Below are positions 1 to 8,229 of a stretch of DNA of 64,000 nucleotides, piece after piece (the first letter of the stretch is position 1; every line of letters begins with the position of its first letter). Below the pieces are notes generated by a model. That model made no database searches. It was given only the letters and a program-made list of their open reading frames with translations, and was not told where the DNA came from. The stretch comes from Clostridiaceae bacterium AF10-41 (GTDB lineage Bacteria > Bacillota > Clostridia > Clostridiales > Clostridiaceae), in the NCBI GenBank assembly GCA_027686065.1, contig JAQCTH010000002.1, positions 67,112 to 131,111 of the forward strand, written 5' to 3'. A program made the position numbers and the translations under genes.

Positions 1-593
1 CCTTCTCCTGCATATTCAAAGACTCTAGAAACTCCACCTTTAACAGTTAATTTTCTAAGGACTTCTAGTATTATGTCTTTGGCTGAAACCATTGGTTTTA
101 GCTTTCCAATTAAGTTGATTTTGCAGACCTTCGGGGTTGCTATATAATAAGCTCCGCCTCCCATAGCCAATGCTACATCAAGTCCCCCTGCTCCCATTGC
201 AAGCATTCCAACTCCTCCCGCTGTAGGAGTATGACTATCTGATCCTATAAGGGTCTCTCCTGGAACTGAAAATCTTTCTAGAAATACTTGATGACATATT
301 CCATTACCAGGCTTCGAAAAGTGAACCCCATATTTTGAAGCTACAGTTTGTATAAATTTATGATCATCGGCATTTTCAAATCCTTGTTGAAGCATATTAT
401 GATCAATAAAAGCTATGGACTTTTTAGTTTTTACTCTATCTATTCCCATTGCTTCTAACTGTAAATATGCCATAGTACCTGTAGAATCTTGAGTTAATGT
501 TCTATCTATTTTTATTCCTATTTCTTTTCCTATATCTATAGTTCCTTCAATTAAATGACTTTTTAATATTTTATAAACTAAATTGTCCCCCAT
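1..593 (-). CDS. acn: Aconitate hydratase, partial (N-terminal 197 residues)
   Basis: The N-terminal third of an aconitase, which interconverts citrate and isocitrate in the cytoplasm; the rest lies beyond the left edge. The translation starts MGDNLVYKILKSHL and contains the aconitase-superfamily motif IGSDSHTPTAGG followed by a Gly/Ala-rich stretch. TPTAGG after DSHT fits aconitase better than 3-isopropylmalate dehydratase. The [4Fe-4S] cysteines would lie in the missing part. The ATG at 593 has a GGGGG ribosome site. It follows the citrate/homocitrate synthase-like gene by 22 bp, so the two are probably co-transcribed. In C. acetobutylicum a synthase-aconitase-isocitrate dehydrogenase order is known for the oxidative route to glutamate; isocitrate dehydrogenase would be expected just outside the window. 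Confidence 0.88.
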   Translation of the reverse strand, partial: MGDNLVYKILKSHLIEGTIDIGKEIGIKIDRTLTQDSTGTMAYLQLEAMGIDRVKTKKSIAFIDHNMLQQGFENADDHKFIQTVASKYGVHFSKPGNGICHQVFLERFSVPGETLIGSDSHTPTAGGVGMLAMGAGGLDVALAMGGGAYYIATPKVCKINLIGKLKPMVSAKDIILEVLRKLTVKGGVSRVFEYAGE

Positions 594-615
594 TGAATTA
601 TTGCCCCCTTTTTAT

Positions 616-1779
616 CTAATTAACTTTTTCTTCTCTCAACCTTAAATATTCCTTATATATTTGAACAAGCTCTTTATCAAATAAACTTCTTTTAAGTCTT
701 ACTGAAGTAGCTCGTACCATTTCTAATATATCTTTGGCTGAATTGTTATCTAAATCTATTCCATATTCTTTGAACTTATTTATAATTCCAGCTTTGCCAG
801 AGTGTTTCCCTATAACTATTTGTCTTTCTAATCCAACTATTACTGGATCAAAAGCCTCATAGTTCTTTGGATTTTTTATTGCCCCATCTGCATGAATACC
901 TGATTCATGTGCAAACATATTATCTCCAACAATAGCCTTCCATGCTGGCAATATTCTTCCTGATGCTCTAGAAACATATTCTGATACTTCCCTAAACATA
1001 GTTGTGCTTATATTGCCTCCATAATTATAAACAAACATTAATGCCATTAAAACTTCTTCTAAGGCTGCGTTTCCTGCTCTTTCACCTAAACCATTAACAG
1101 TTACACCAACATGAGATGCTCCTCCCATAATTCCTGCTATTGCATTTGCAGTTGCCATACCAAAATCATTATGCGTATGCATTTCAATATCAAAATTTGT
1201 TTTAGCATTTAAATATTTTATATTTTCATTAATTTTAAAAGGCTCCATTATACCTACAGTATCACAATATCTAAATCTATCTGCTCCTACTTGCTTTGCT
1301 ACCTCTATGAATTGAATTAAAAACTCTCTATCAGCTCTTGATGCATCTTCTCCATTTACAGATACATATAATCCATTTTTCTTCGCAAATTCCACAGATT
1401 TAACCATATTTTCTAGAACCCATCCCCTAGATGTTTTTAGTTTATGTTGTATATGAATATCTGAAACTGATATTGATATAGCCACCGCATCTACTCCACA
1501 ATCTATGGATTCTTCTATATCCTTTATTACTGCCCTATTCCAAGCCATAATGCTTGATTTTTTATTTCTTTTTACAATTTGTTTTATAGCTTCCTTTTCA
1601 TCTCCACCCATAGTAGGAATCCCTACTTCTAGTTGATCAACTCCAAGTTCACTTAGCATAGATGCTATTGCAATTTTTTCTTCATTTGCAAAAACAACTC
1701 CTGCTGTTTGCTCTCCGTCTCTTAAAGTAGTATCTACAATAAAGACCTCTTTGCCATTATTTAAATTTTTAATAGACAT
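616..1779 (-). CDS. Homocitrate synthase (NifV)-like enzyme, probable Re-citrate synthase
   Basis: A 387-residue member of the DRE-TIM metallolyase family (isopropylmalate/homocitrate synthase). The signature DTTLRDGEQTAG is at about residues 16-27, and the metal-binding HTHND near 201-205 precedes GLGERAGNA. The LeuA C-terminal regulatory domain is absent, as in NifV. No nif genes are nearby, and the next gene is aconitase. In clostridia the enzyme in this position makes citrate from oxaloacetate and acetyl-CoA with Re stereochemistry, so that role is inferred here; homocitrate synthesis cannot be excluded from sequence. The start is supported by AAAGGGGG seven bases before the ATG. Confidence 0.8.
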   Translation of the reverse strand: MSIKNLNNGKEVFIVDTTLRDGEQTAGVVFANEEKIAIASMLSELGVDQLEVGIPTMGGDEKEAIKQIVKRNKKSSIMAWNRAVIKDIEESIDCGVDAVAISISVSDIHIQHKLKTSRGWVLENMVKSVEFAKKNGLYVSVNGEDASRADREFLIQFIEVAKQVGADRFRYCDTVGIMEPFKINENIKYLNAKTNFDIEMHTHNDFGMATANAIAGIMGGASHVGVTVNGLGERAGNAALEEVLMALMFVYNYGGNISTTMFREVSEYVSRASGRILPAWKAIVGDNMFAHESGIHADGAIKNPKNYEAFDPVIVGLERQIVIGKHSGKAGIINKFKEYGIDLDNNSAKDILEMVRATSVRLKRSLFDKELVQIYKEYLRLREEKVN

Positions 1780-1856
1780 AAGCTTCCCCCTTTAAAATAT
1801 TACTTATTGCTAATTAACCCCAATGTAAAATATAATTTTTATAATAATTAATAATA

Positions 1857-1885
1857 ATTTTATCATACCAAGTAATTACAGACAA
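1857..1885 (-). promoter_or_regulatory. Promoter for the citrate synthase-like/aconitase operon
   Basis: On the minus strand TTGTCT (1880-1885) and TAAAAT (1857-1862) are separated by exactly 17 bp, about 80 bp before the start codon. Two copies of TTTTTATAAAA lie just upstream (around 1900-1930); no known operator was recognised in them. Confidence 0.55.
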
Positions 1886-2026
1886 GTAAAAAGCGTTTGA
1901 TTTTTATAAAAATTGCAAGTTTTTATAAAATTATTTCAGTTTCAAATGCTTTTATGTTTTATTTTATTAAAATACATAAAAAATTTGCAATAAAATTAAA
2001 AAATCTTGCATGCTTTTTGAAATAAA

Positions 2027-2056
2027 AAAAGTAGGACTTTTTATGTTCCTACTTTT
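2027..2056 (-). terminator. Intrinsic terminator of nrdD
   Basis: A perfect 10-bp stem (AAAAGTAGGA with TCCTACTTTT) with a 10-base loop. On the minus strand it is followed by a T run. It lies 22 bp after the nrdD stop, so nrdD transcription probably ends before the synthase gene. Confidence 0.85.
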
Positions 2057-2078
2057 AATTTTGTATATTTATGCATAA

Positions 2079-4196
2079 TTATATCACTTTATAATTGTTT
2101 TTTCTGTTTCCTAGATGTGATAATCTATCTGCTCTTTCCGCGTATTTTCCAGGTCCAAACCTTTCATCTAAGCTTAAATATCCTGTTACTCTTGAAACTC
2201 CTTGTATATCTTCACTTTTGCACTCTGAACACTTTCTTTCATTACTGCTTAGATATTTACCGCAATTCTTGCAATATCTTATATGAAAATTTATGCCTAT
2301 ATAACTTATATTAGTGTTTTTATATGCATAGTTTAAAATATCCATTATAGCTTCACCAGATGGACAATCATCTACTTCTAGGTAACTTATATGCCCAGCA
2401 TTACATAGTTTGTGGTAAGGAGCTTCTATATCTATTTTATCTTTTATTGATATAGAGTAATTTACAGGTATATGGAAGCTATTAGTATAATAATCCTTAT
2501 CTGTTACACCCTTAATAGTACCAAAGACCTTCTTATCTTTTTTTATAAATTTACCTGATAGTCCTTCTGCTGGCGTTGCATAACAGCTCCAATTTAATTT
2601 GGTTTCTTCCGTAACCCTATCAATAAAGCCTCTTATATAGCTTATTATTTTAATTCCTAAATCCTTTGCCTCATTATTTTCTCCATGATGATATCCAGTT
2701 AATGAAATCAAAGTTTCTGCAAGACCTATAAATCCAACTCCCCAAGTTCCTTGTTTTAATATTGGTTCTATAGAGTCTTCCTTTGAAAGACCCTCTGAGC
2801 CCTTCATCAATCCTTGCCCTGCAACAAATGGTAGATCTTTAACCTTAAGATTTTTTAATATATTATATCTATGCATTAAAGATTCCTTTGCTAGATTTAA
2901 TCTTTTATCCAGTATATGAAAAAATTCATCTATATCACCTTTAGCTTGAATTCCTATTCTAGGCAGATTAATTGTTACTGGAGCAATATTCCCTCTCCCC
3001 TTACATCCAGGTTCCCCATTTACATTCTTCATTAGATATGTTCTACATCCCATAGTTGCTGGCATATATCCCATGTCATAATATTCCTTATTAAAGTCAG
3101 CATCTATATTCATAAATGTAGGATTCATTCTTTTTGCTGCTACCCTACAAGCTAATTGATATAAATAATAATATTTATCTTCTGGCTCTCTATTAACTCC
3201 TTCTTTAACTCTAAATATTATGTTAGGAAATATTGGTTGCTCACCTTTACCTAAGCCTTTTTCATATTCTAATAAAAACACTTCACATATTAATGCTGCA
3301 TCTTCTGAATAAGGTATTCCTAAATTGATAGAACTAAAAGGAACTTGAGATCCGGCTCTAGAATGCATGGTATTTAAATTATAGACTACTCCCTGCATAG
3401 CTTGATGTACTTTTTTTCTTAGTTTTTTTTCTGTCAGCTCTTCTATTTTGTTTTTATCTAAGCCAACCTCTTCTAATTCAAGCTTTATTTCATTTCTTGT
3501 TGGCTCAACAAATACAGCCATATCATTATCAAAATCTGGATGTGATTGGCCACCAAACATATCATTTTGAGTTGATTGTAATAAAATACAGGATAGTTCT
3601 GCTGCTGTTTCTATCCTCTTAGGTATTTTTATAGTTCCATATCCAGTATTAAATCCACCTTCTAATATCTCCTTTGTTGGTATGTGAAGACAATTAGTTG
3701 TAAGATTATAACTATCTAAATCATGATAATATAAATCACCATTTTCATGTGCCTTTGCTAAATGTTTTGGCATCATAGCTAAATTATGCCACTTGTTAGA
3801 TTCTGATGCTATTCTTAGTAGCTTAGAACTAAAATTATTACCTACATTAGCATTATCCCTATCTGTTTCTATCCCTATCTTTTCTATTGCTCTCATCAAA
3901 TCAGATTTTATTTCTCTAACCTTTGTTCTTTCTTTTCTATAGTTAGAATATGCTATTTTTATATTCTCATAATTGCTATCTAGCAATGCCTTTTCTACTA
4001 AATTTTGAATTTTTTCAACAGTTACTCTCTCTTTTCCTAAATCTTCTATGTAATTTATAACTCTTTTTACAATGTCTAAGAGTTCACTCTCTTTTAGTTT
4101 TTCTCCTACTTCGTCTGATGCTTTTTTTATAGCTGTAGCTATCTTAACTGAATTAAATGAAACTTCCCTACCATCTCTTTTTACTACATATTGCAT
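2079..4196 (-). CDS. nrdD: Anaerobic ribonucleoside-triphosphate reductase (class III, glycyl radical)
   Basis: Reduces ribonucleoside triphosphates to deoxynucleotides without oxygen, using a glycyl radical. The 705-residue protein has an N-terminal ATP-cone (about residues 3-92) for allosteric control. It has a C-terminal zinc site with cysteines 642, 645, 656 and 659, and the radical motif RVTGYL with Gly672. The ATG at 4196 sits 8 bases after GGGGG; a nearby ATG at 4200 is out of frame. The activase gene nrdG, which often follows directly, is not here: a terminator ends the unit. A promoter and a near-consensus NrdR box lie just upstream. Confidence 0.96.
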   Translation of the reverse strand: MQYVVKRDGREVSFNSVKIATAIKKASDEVGEKLKESELLDIVKRVINYIEDLGKERVTVEKIQNLVEKALLDSNYENIKIAYSNYRKERTKVREIKSDLMRAIEKIGIETDRDNANVGNNFSSKLLRIASESNKWHNLAMMPKHLAKAHENGDLYYHDLDSYNLTTNCLHIPTKEILEGGFNTGYGTIKIPKRIETAAELSCILLQSTQNDMFGGQSHPDFDNDMAVFVEPTRNEIKLELEEVGLDKNKIEELTEKKLRKKVHQAMQGVVYNLNTMHSRAGSQVPFSSINLGIPYSEDAALICEVFLLEYEKGLGKGEQPIFPNIIFRVKEGVNREPEDKYYYLYQLACRVAAKRMNPTFMNIDADFNKEYYDMGYMPATMGCRTYLMKNVNGEPGCKGRGNIAPVTINLPRIGIQAKGDIDEFFHILDKRLNLAKESLMHRYNILKNLKVKDLPFVAGQGLMKGSEGLSKEDSIEPILKQGTWGVGFIGLAETLISLTGYHHGENNEAKDLGIKIISYIRGFIDRVTEETKLNWSCYATPAEGLSGKFIKKDKKVFGTIKGVTDKDYYTNSFHIPVNYSISIKDKIDIEAPYHKLCNAGHISYLEVDDCPSGEAIMDILNYAYKNTNISYIGINFHIRYCKNCGKYLSSNERKCSECKSEDIQGVSRVTGYLSLDERFGPGKYAERADRLSHLGNRKNNYKVI

Positions 4197-4212
4197 TCAT
4201 AAAACCCCCGTT

Positions 4213-4228
4213 ACACAATATCTTGTAT
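4213..4228. promoter_or_regulatory. Probable NrdR box
   Basis: The 16-mer ACACAATATCTTGTAT matches the NrdR consensus (ACAC-W-ATAT-N-T-W-GTGT) at all but one position. It lies between the nrdD -10 element and its ribosome site, where a repressor would block transcription. NrdR usually needs two boxes about 31 bp apart; no good second copy was found. Confidence 0.5.
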
Positions 4229-4242
4229 TAGTCATAGTATCT

Positions 4243-4271
4243 ATTATAGACTCTAAAAATATTCATTTCAA
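4243..4271 (-). promoter_or_regulatory. nrdD promoter
   Basis: TTGAAA (4266-4271) and a consensus TATAAT (4243-4248) on the minus strand with 17-bp spacing, placing the transcript start about 40 bases before the nrdD ATG and just upstream of the NrdR-like box. Confidence 0.65.
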
Positions 4272-4382
4272 ATTATAAGATGGATAGATATTGCTAGATT
4301 TATTATTGATTTATGGTATTCTATTCTATATTTGGACTTTTTTATTGTAAATTGAAGTTGACAAATAAGTTTTTACTTAAAC

Positions 4383-4410
4383 AAAACTATATCAATAGTG
4401 ATATAGTTTT
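4383..4410. repeat. Perfect inverted repeat between nrdD and degV
   Basis: AAAACTATATCA, four bases, then TGATATAGTTTT: a perfect 12-bp stem followed on the plus strand by further T. It lies 15 bp before the degV promoter and 112 bp upstream of the nrdD promoter, so it may be an operator or a plus-strand terminator. It does not fit the NrdR consensus. Confidence 0.5.
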
Positions 4411-4424
4411 TTTCATTATCAGTA

Positions 4425-4452
4425 TTGATATACATGCTTGTTATGATATAAT
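4425..4452 (+). promoter_or_regulatory. degV promoter
   Basis: TTGATA (4425-4430), a 16-bp spacer and TATAAT (4447-4452), preceded by TG as in an extended -10 element. The start codon of degV is 73 bp downstream. Confidence 0.65.
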
Positions 4453-4524
4453 TTATATGAATAGAATTTAAAGATATTGATATTATAAAATTATATAAAT
4501 ATATTAAATATTAGGAGGATTTTT

Positions 4525-5370
4525 ATGCAAAAAATAGCCTTAATAGTTGATAGCGCATGCGATCTATCTCTTGAAACCCTTAACGAAAGAAATATTAAAC
4601 TATTACCACTTAGAATTTCTTATTCAGATAAAGAGTATAGAGATAAGATAGATATCTCTGCTGATGAGATTTATAACAACTTAGAAAAAGAAGTTCCAAA
4701 AACTTCATTGCCTAGTGCTGAAATTATGGAAGAAATATTAATGTCGTTAGAAAATGAAGGATATACTCATGTTATTGCTATAACTATTTCTAGCGGCTTA
4801 TCTGGAACCTTCAACTCAATAAGATTAGTGTTAGAAGATCATCCTAAATTAACGTCTTATGTCTTTGATACTAAAATCCTAGCTATGCCAGAAGGAATTA
4901 TGGCTTTAGAGGTTTCTGATTTAATTAATAGTGGTAAAAGTTTTGAAGAAATAGTATCTGCTATTCCAAAAATAAGAGATAGCATTAGTGGATATTTTAC
5001 AATAAATACTTTGGAATACTTAAAAAGAGGTGGAAGAATAGGAAAAATTTCTGGTACCATAGGAGAAATGTTAAATCTAAAACCTGTTGTTTCTGTTGAT
5101 GATGACGGTGTTTATTATACTGTTTGCAAGGCAAGAGGAAGAAAACAATCTATATTAAAACTTACTAACATACTAAAAGATGAACTCTCTTTAGGTCCTT
5201 GTAAAGTTTGGGTACTTCAAGGTGGAGCTTTAGAGGAAGCTAAGAAATTTATGGAATCTATAAAAGACCTAAAAAATATAGTTACTCTTAATATGTCTCA
5301 GATAAGTCCAGCTTTAGGAGTTCATGGTGGCCCTGGATTACTTGGTCTAGCAATTCAAAAGGTTTATTGA
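4525..5370 (+). CDS. DegV family protein (fatty-acid-binding, FakB-like)
   Basis: A 281-residue cytoplasmic protein of the DegV family. Family members bind a fatty acid, and the FakB members present it to the kinase FakA. The N-terminal DSACDLS and the central SSGLSGTFNS are the loops that hold the carboxylate; KRGGRIGK lies near residue 165. TAGGAGG precedes the ATG. It is followed after one base by a PadR-type regulator, so the two are translated from one message. No fatty-acid kinase gene is in the window, so its exact ligand role is open. Confidence 0.9.
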   Translation: MQKIALIVDSACDLSLETLNERNIKLLPLRISYSDKEYRDKIDISADEIYNNLEKEVPKTSLPSAEIMEEILMSLENEGYTHVIAITISSGLSGTFNSIRLVLEDHPKLTSYVFDTKILAMPEGIMALEVSDLINSGKSFEEIVSAIPKIRDSISGYFTINTLEYLKRGGRIGKISGTIGEMLNLKPVVSVDDDGVYYTVCKARGRKQSILKLTNILKDELSLGPCKVWVLQGGALEEAKKFMESIKDLKNIVTLNMSQISPALGVHGGPGLLGLAIQKVY

Positions 5371-5371
5371 T

Positions 5372-5833
5372 ATGGATGAGTACAATCTTCATCTAAGTAG
5401 TATAGAGGATATAAAAGAAGAGGAAAAGAAACTTCACGAAGAATATAAAAGAAAACTTGCTGAACTAAAAAAAATTCAAAAAGAAAAAGAATCGGTAGGT
5501 CAAGTTTTTACAAAAGGTCTACTTCCTATATATCTTCTTCATATACTTAGTATAGCACCTTCAAACGGAAATGATATTGCCACCAAGATAGGTGAACGTA
5601 CTAATGGGTTCTGGATTCCTAGTACAGGAGGCATATATCCTCTTTTAAAAAAGCTAGAAAAAGAAGAATATGTTATTGGGCAATGGGATGATCCCCAAAA
5701 GAAGTTTCAAAAAATTTATTCATTAACTCCAAAAGGTAAGAGAGAATATGAAGCTAGAAAAGGACTTTTAAGACCAAAAATCGAAGAAGCTTTAAAGGTT
5801 TTTAAAATAATATATAAAGATTTATATAAATAG
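5372..5833 (+). CDS. PadR family transcriptional regulator
   Basis: A 153-residue protein with a PadR winged-helix domain at about residues 45-120 (LPIYLLHIL, then STGGIYPLLKKLEKEEYV, then a basic wing). Residues 10-45 are Glu/Lys-rich and look like a coiled coil, an unusual N-terminal extension because PadR proteins usually dimerise through a C-terminal helix. The ATG lies one base after the degV stop, so translation is probably coupled. The target is unknown; its own operon is the first place to look. Confidence 0.85.
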   Translation: MDEYNLHLSSIEDIKEEEKKLHEEYKRKLAELKKIQKEKESVGQVFTKGLLPIYLLHILSIAPSNGNDIATKIGERTNGFWIPSTGGIYPLLKKLEKEEYVIGQWDDPQKKFQKIYSLTPKGKREYEARKGLLRPKIEEALKVFKIIYKDLYK

Positions 5834-5904
5834 TTTAATATTTCATAGTATTATATTCTTAATTTTGTACAAAATAATATTACTAACTTTTAGGTGGTGT
5901 TATT

Positions 5905-6105
5905 TTGAAGGGAAAAATTATAGACTATAATTATTTTGAAGCATTTGTCGCATTAGAAGATGATACTATTGTTAAGGTACCACTCACTCAAGTAAATGAC
6001 TATTTAGGAATAGGTTATGTTGTTAATATTGACTCTAATAATCTAAGTTATAATACTAGTAGTAGACCTAAGATACATCAAGATAAAATAATTGATTTTT
6101 TTTAA
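5905..6105 (+). CDS. Small conserved-looking protein, function unknown
   Basis: A 66-residue reading frame starting with TTG at 5905, supported by AGGTGGTG seven bases upstream and a strong terminator right after the stop. The sequence is acidic with alternating beta-type segments (KGKIIDYNYFEAFVALEDDT); no signal peptide or membrane segment. It follows the PadR gene by 71 bp on the same strand and may share its transcript. I do not recognise the family. Confidence 0.65.
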   Translation: MKGKIIDYNYFEAFVALEDDTIVKVPLTQVNDYLGIGYVVNIDSNNLSYNTSSRPKIHQDKIIDFF

Positions 6106-6137
6106 AAAAGATGCTTGAAATTTTCAAGCATCTTTTT
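6105..6137. terminator. Bidirectional terminator
   Basis: A 15-bp perfect stem (AAAAAGATGCTTGAA with its complement) and 3-base loop, with T runs on both strands, between convergent genes: the 66-residue protein and the ferredoxin. Confidence 0.88.
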
Positions 6138-6138
6138 A

Positions 6139-6327
6139 TTATGATATACTAATTGCATTTACTGGGCAACTTGCTTCGGCATCCTTTGCCTCATCTTCTA
6201 CGTTACTAGGAACATTAGGATTTTTTGCAATAGCCTTACCATCATCATCCATTTCAAATACTGCTTCACAAATTGATGGACATAATCCACATCCAATACA
6301 AGCATCTTTATCTACATAAGCTTCCAT
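6139..6327 (-). CDS. Single-cluster ferredoxin
   Basis: A 62-residue electron carrier binding one [4Fe-4S] cluster. Cysteines 10, 13, 16 and 54 (CIGCGLC and later SCPVNA) are the expected ligands; Cys20 is extra and occupies the place of the second-cluster cysteine lost in this type. The frame is open further upstream, but the start at 6327 is preferred because AAAGGAAGAG lies seven bases before it. It follows the Mrp/NBP35 ATPase by 71 bp on the same strand. Its redox partner cannot be told from sequence. Confidence 0.9.
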   Translation of the reverse strand: MEAYVDKDACIGCGLCPSICEAVFEMDDDGKAIAKNPNVPSNVEDEAKDAEASCPVNAISIS

Positions 6328-6398
6328 ATTGTCTCTTCCTTTCTTTATTAAATTCAATAATATTATTACCACCAATATGGATTTTATGTATTCTATTA

Positions 6399-7241
6399 TT
6401 AATATAGCCCTTCAAAAATTAATGAGTATAAATCATTATCTATTACATATTCTTCTGCTATTCCTTGTTCTAATGCTTCTGTTAAATCAATATTAATAGG
6501 AAGTTCTCCTATTAGGGGTAGCCCTAGATATTCTGCATGCTCTTCTGCAGACTTTTTACTAAATACCCTCATTTTTGTATCACACCCTGGACACACTATA
6601 TAAGACATATTTTCTACTACTCCTCTTATTTGTAAAGGCATTTTTTCCGCCATAGTTATCACTTTTTTAACTATCATAGAAACCATATCTTGTGGAGTAG
6701 AAACAATAATAAGCTCAGTAATAGGAAAGCTTTGCATTACTGTTAATGTTATATCTGATGTTCCAGGTGGCATATCTATTAATAAGTAATCAAGTTCTCC
6801 CCAAACTGTATCAGTAAATAATTGAGTTAAAACACTTGTTACTATAGGGCCTCTCCATACAACTGGATCATCTTCTTTAGGTATTAATAGATTCATTGAC
6901 AATACTTTTACTCCACCCTTAGAGTCTACTGGATTGTATTTAAAGTTATTTTCATCTATCGGCTCTATAACAGCTCTTTTATCATTTATTCCAAAAAATC
7001 TTGGCATTGATGGTCCTGTTATATCCGCATCAAGTACACCAACCTTATATCCTTTTTTTCTTAATGTACTAGCTAATATACCAGTAACAGTAGATTTACC
7101 AACTCCACCTTTTCCGCTTATTATTCCAATAACATTTTTTATTGTTCCATACTTAGGTAATAACTTACCACATCCTTGAGATCCAACAGTATCTTTAGAA
7201 CTACATTTATTTTTACTTGGACAAGTTGAACAACCTGACAT
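6399..7241 (-). CDS. Mrp/NBP35 family ATPase, iron-sulfur cluster carrier
   Basis: A 280-residue P-loop ATPase that assembles or carries [4Fe-4S] clusters to target enzymes in the cytoplasm. The N-terminus has four cysteines (4, 7, 13, 24), as in NBP35 proteins. The deviant Walker A GKGGVGKST is at 43-51, and the cluster-binding CPGC at 217-220. The ATG follows TAGGAGG. It starts 12 bp after the stop of a lipoprotein gene and is followed by a ferredoxin gene, a sensible partner though direct cooperation is inferred only. Confidence 0.92.
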   Translation of the reverse strand: MSGCSTCPSKNKCSSKDTVGSQGCGKLLPKYGTIKNVIGIISGKGGVGKSTVTGILASTLRKKGYKVGVLDADITGPSMPRFFGINDKRAVIEPIDENNFKYNPVDSKGGVKVLSMNLLIPKEDDPVVWRGPIVTSVLTQLFTDTVWGELDYLLIDMPPGTSDITLTVMQSFPITELIIVSTPQDMVSMIVKKVITMAEKMPLQIRGVVENMSYIVCPGCDTKMRVFSKKSAEEHAEYLGLPLIGELPINIDLTEALEQGIAEEYVIDNDLYSLIFEGLY

Positions 7242-7253
7242 ATTAATTACCTC

Positions 7254-8093
7254 CTACCAGTTCTTTTCTACTTCTTTTGGAACATTATCTTTTGTATAAA
7301 TATCTATGTTCCATTCCTTAAATTCATTTTCTCCAACTATATAATAATAATATTCAACCTTATTCTTTTTATCTTCAACAGTTATATTGCTTTTATAAAC
7401 AGTTGTGTTATGTCCTCTATTTTTTACTTTTATAATAATATCAAAATCTTCTTCATTATTTTTGACAATTTCAACATTAGAAGTTATCTTTCTAGCCCTT
7501 GATAAAAAATCTTCTAGATCCGTAGAAAATATATACTTAAGGCAATCTATATCACTTTCTACGTCAATACCAATTTTATTGTTCCCATTATTAAGAACTT
7601 CTTTCTTCAAGCTCATAACATTCAGTATAGAATCATAATATATGTATTCAAAGTCTCTAGGTTTTCTTATTATTGATAAATTTTGAATTATACTTTCATC
7701 CAATCTCTTAGATACTGTAAAGTTCTCATTTTCATCATAGAAATTACCTTCATATGCTCCAACTATATAGTTGAATTGTTTAACTTCGCTCCCCATTTTT
7801 ATTTCAAATATATAATCCGGCTGTAAATCTGATTTTTTTTCACTTACTTTTGCTTTGGATAAAAGTTCATGCATATTTTGTATGGCTTTTTCATCTGTAA
7901 CAAGAAATTTAAAAGACTTATCTCTAACACTTTGTATGCTTATAACATCAACCTTACCACTTAGTAAATAATCAAAATATCCATTATCTTTTTTAAATTT
8001 ACCTTTTACATTATCAATTAATGTACAAGATGTTAAGTTAAAAGATAATATTATTACTAATATAGTTATTATATTTTTTATTGGCTTTTTCAA
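7254..8093 (-). CDS. Putative lipoprotein, function unknown
   Basis: A 279-residue exported protein. It begins with a lysine-containing signal peptide and hydrophobic core, ending in the lipobox LTSC (Cys about 23), so it should be lipid-anchored on the outer face of the membrane. The rest is Lys/Asp/Glu/Asn-rich without recognisable motifs; two similar-looking beta-rich halves may exist. TTG is the start, supported by GGGGAAGGA upstream. It lies 12 bp before the Mrp ATPase and may be co-transcribed with it by chance. No family recognised. Confidence 0.75.
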   Translation of the reverse strand: MKKPIKNIITILVIILSFNLTSCTLIDNVKGKFKKDNGYFDYLLSGKVDVISIQSVRDKSFKFLVTDEKAIQNMHELLSKAKVSEKKSDLQPDYIFEIKMGSEVKQFNYIVGAYEGNFYDENENFTVSKRLDESIIQNLSIIRKPRDFEYIYYDSILNVMSLKKEVLNNGNNKIGIDVESDIDCLKYIFSTDLEDFLSRARKITSNVEIVKNNEEDFDIIIKVKNRGHNTTVYKSNITVEDKKNKVEYYYYIVGENEFKEWNIDIYTKDNVPKEVEKNW

Positions 8094-8148
8094 TTGTATC
8101 CTTCCCCTCTATTAAAAAGTCAATATTTCCCCTACAATGCTCAATAGT

Positions 8149-8180
8149 TAATTAGGAGAAGCATTAGCTTCTCCTAATTA
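8149..8180. terminator. Hairpin, probable terminator
   Basis: A perfect 14-bp stem (TAATTAGGAGAAGC and its complement) with an ATTA loop between two minus-strand genes. It lacks a T run on either strand, so termination would be weak; it might instead be a transcript-stabilising or attenuating hairpin. Confidence 0.5.
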
Positions 8181-8229
8181 TAAATAAATTATAATACTTT
8201 AATTCTTCAATAGCAAATTTTTTAAAGCA

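Noticed and set aside
4383..4410. Inverted repeat as the missing second NrdR box
   Set aside because: Its centre is two bases too long for the NrdR consensus and it lies too far from the first box.
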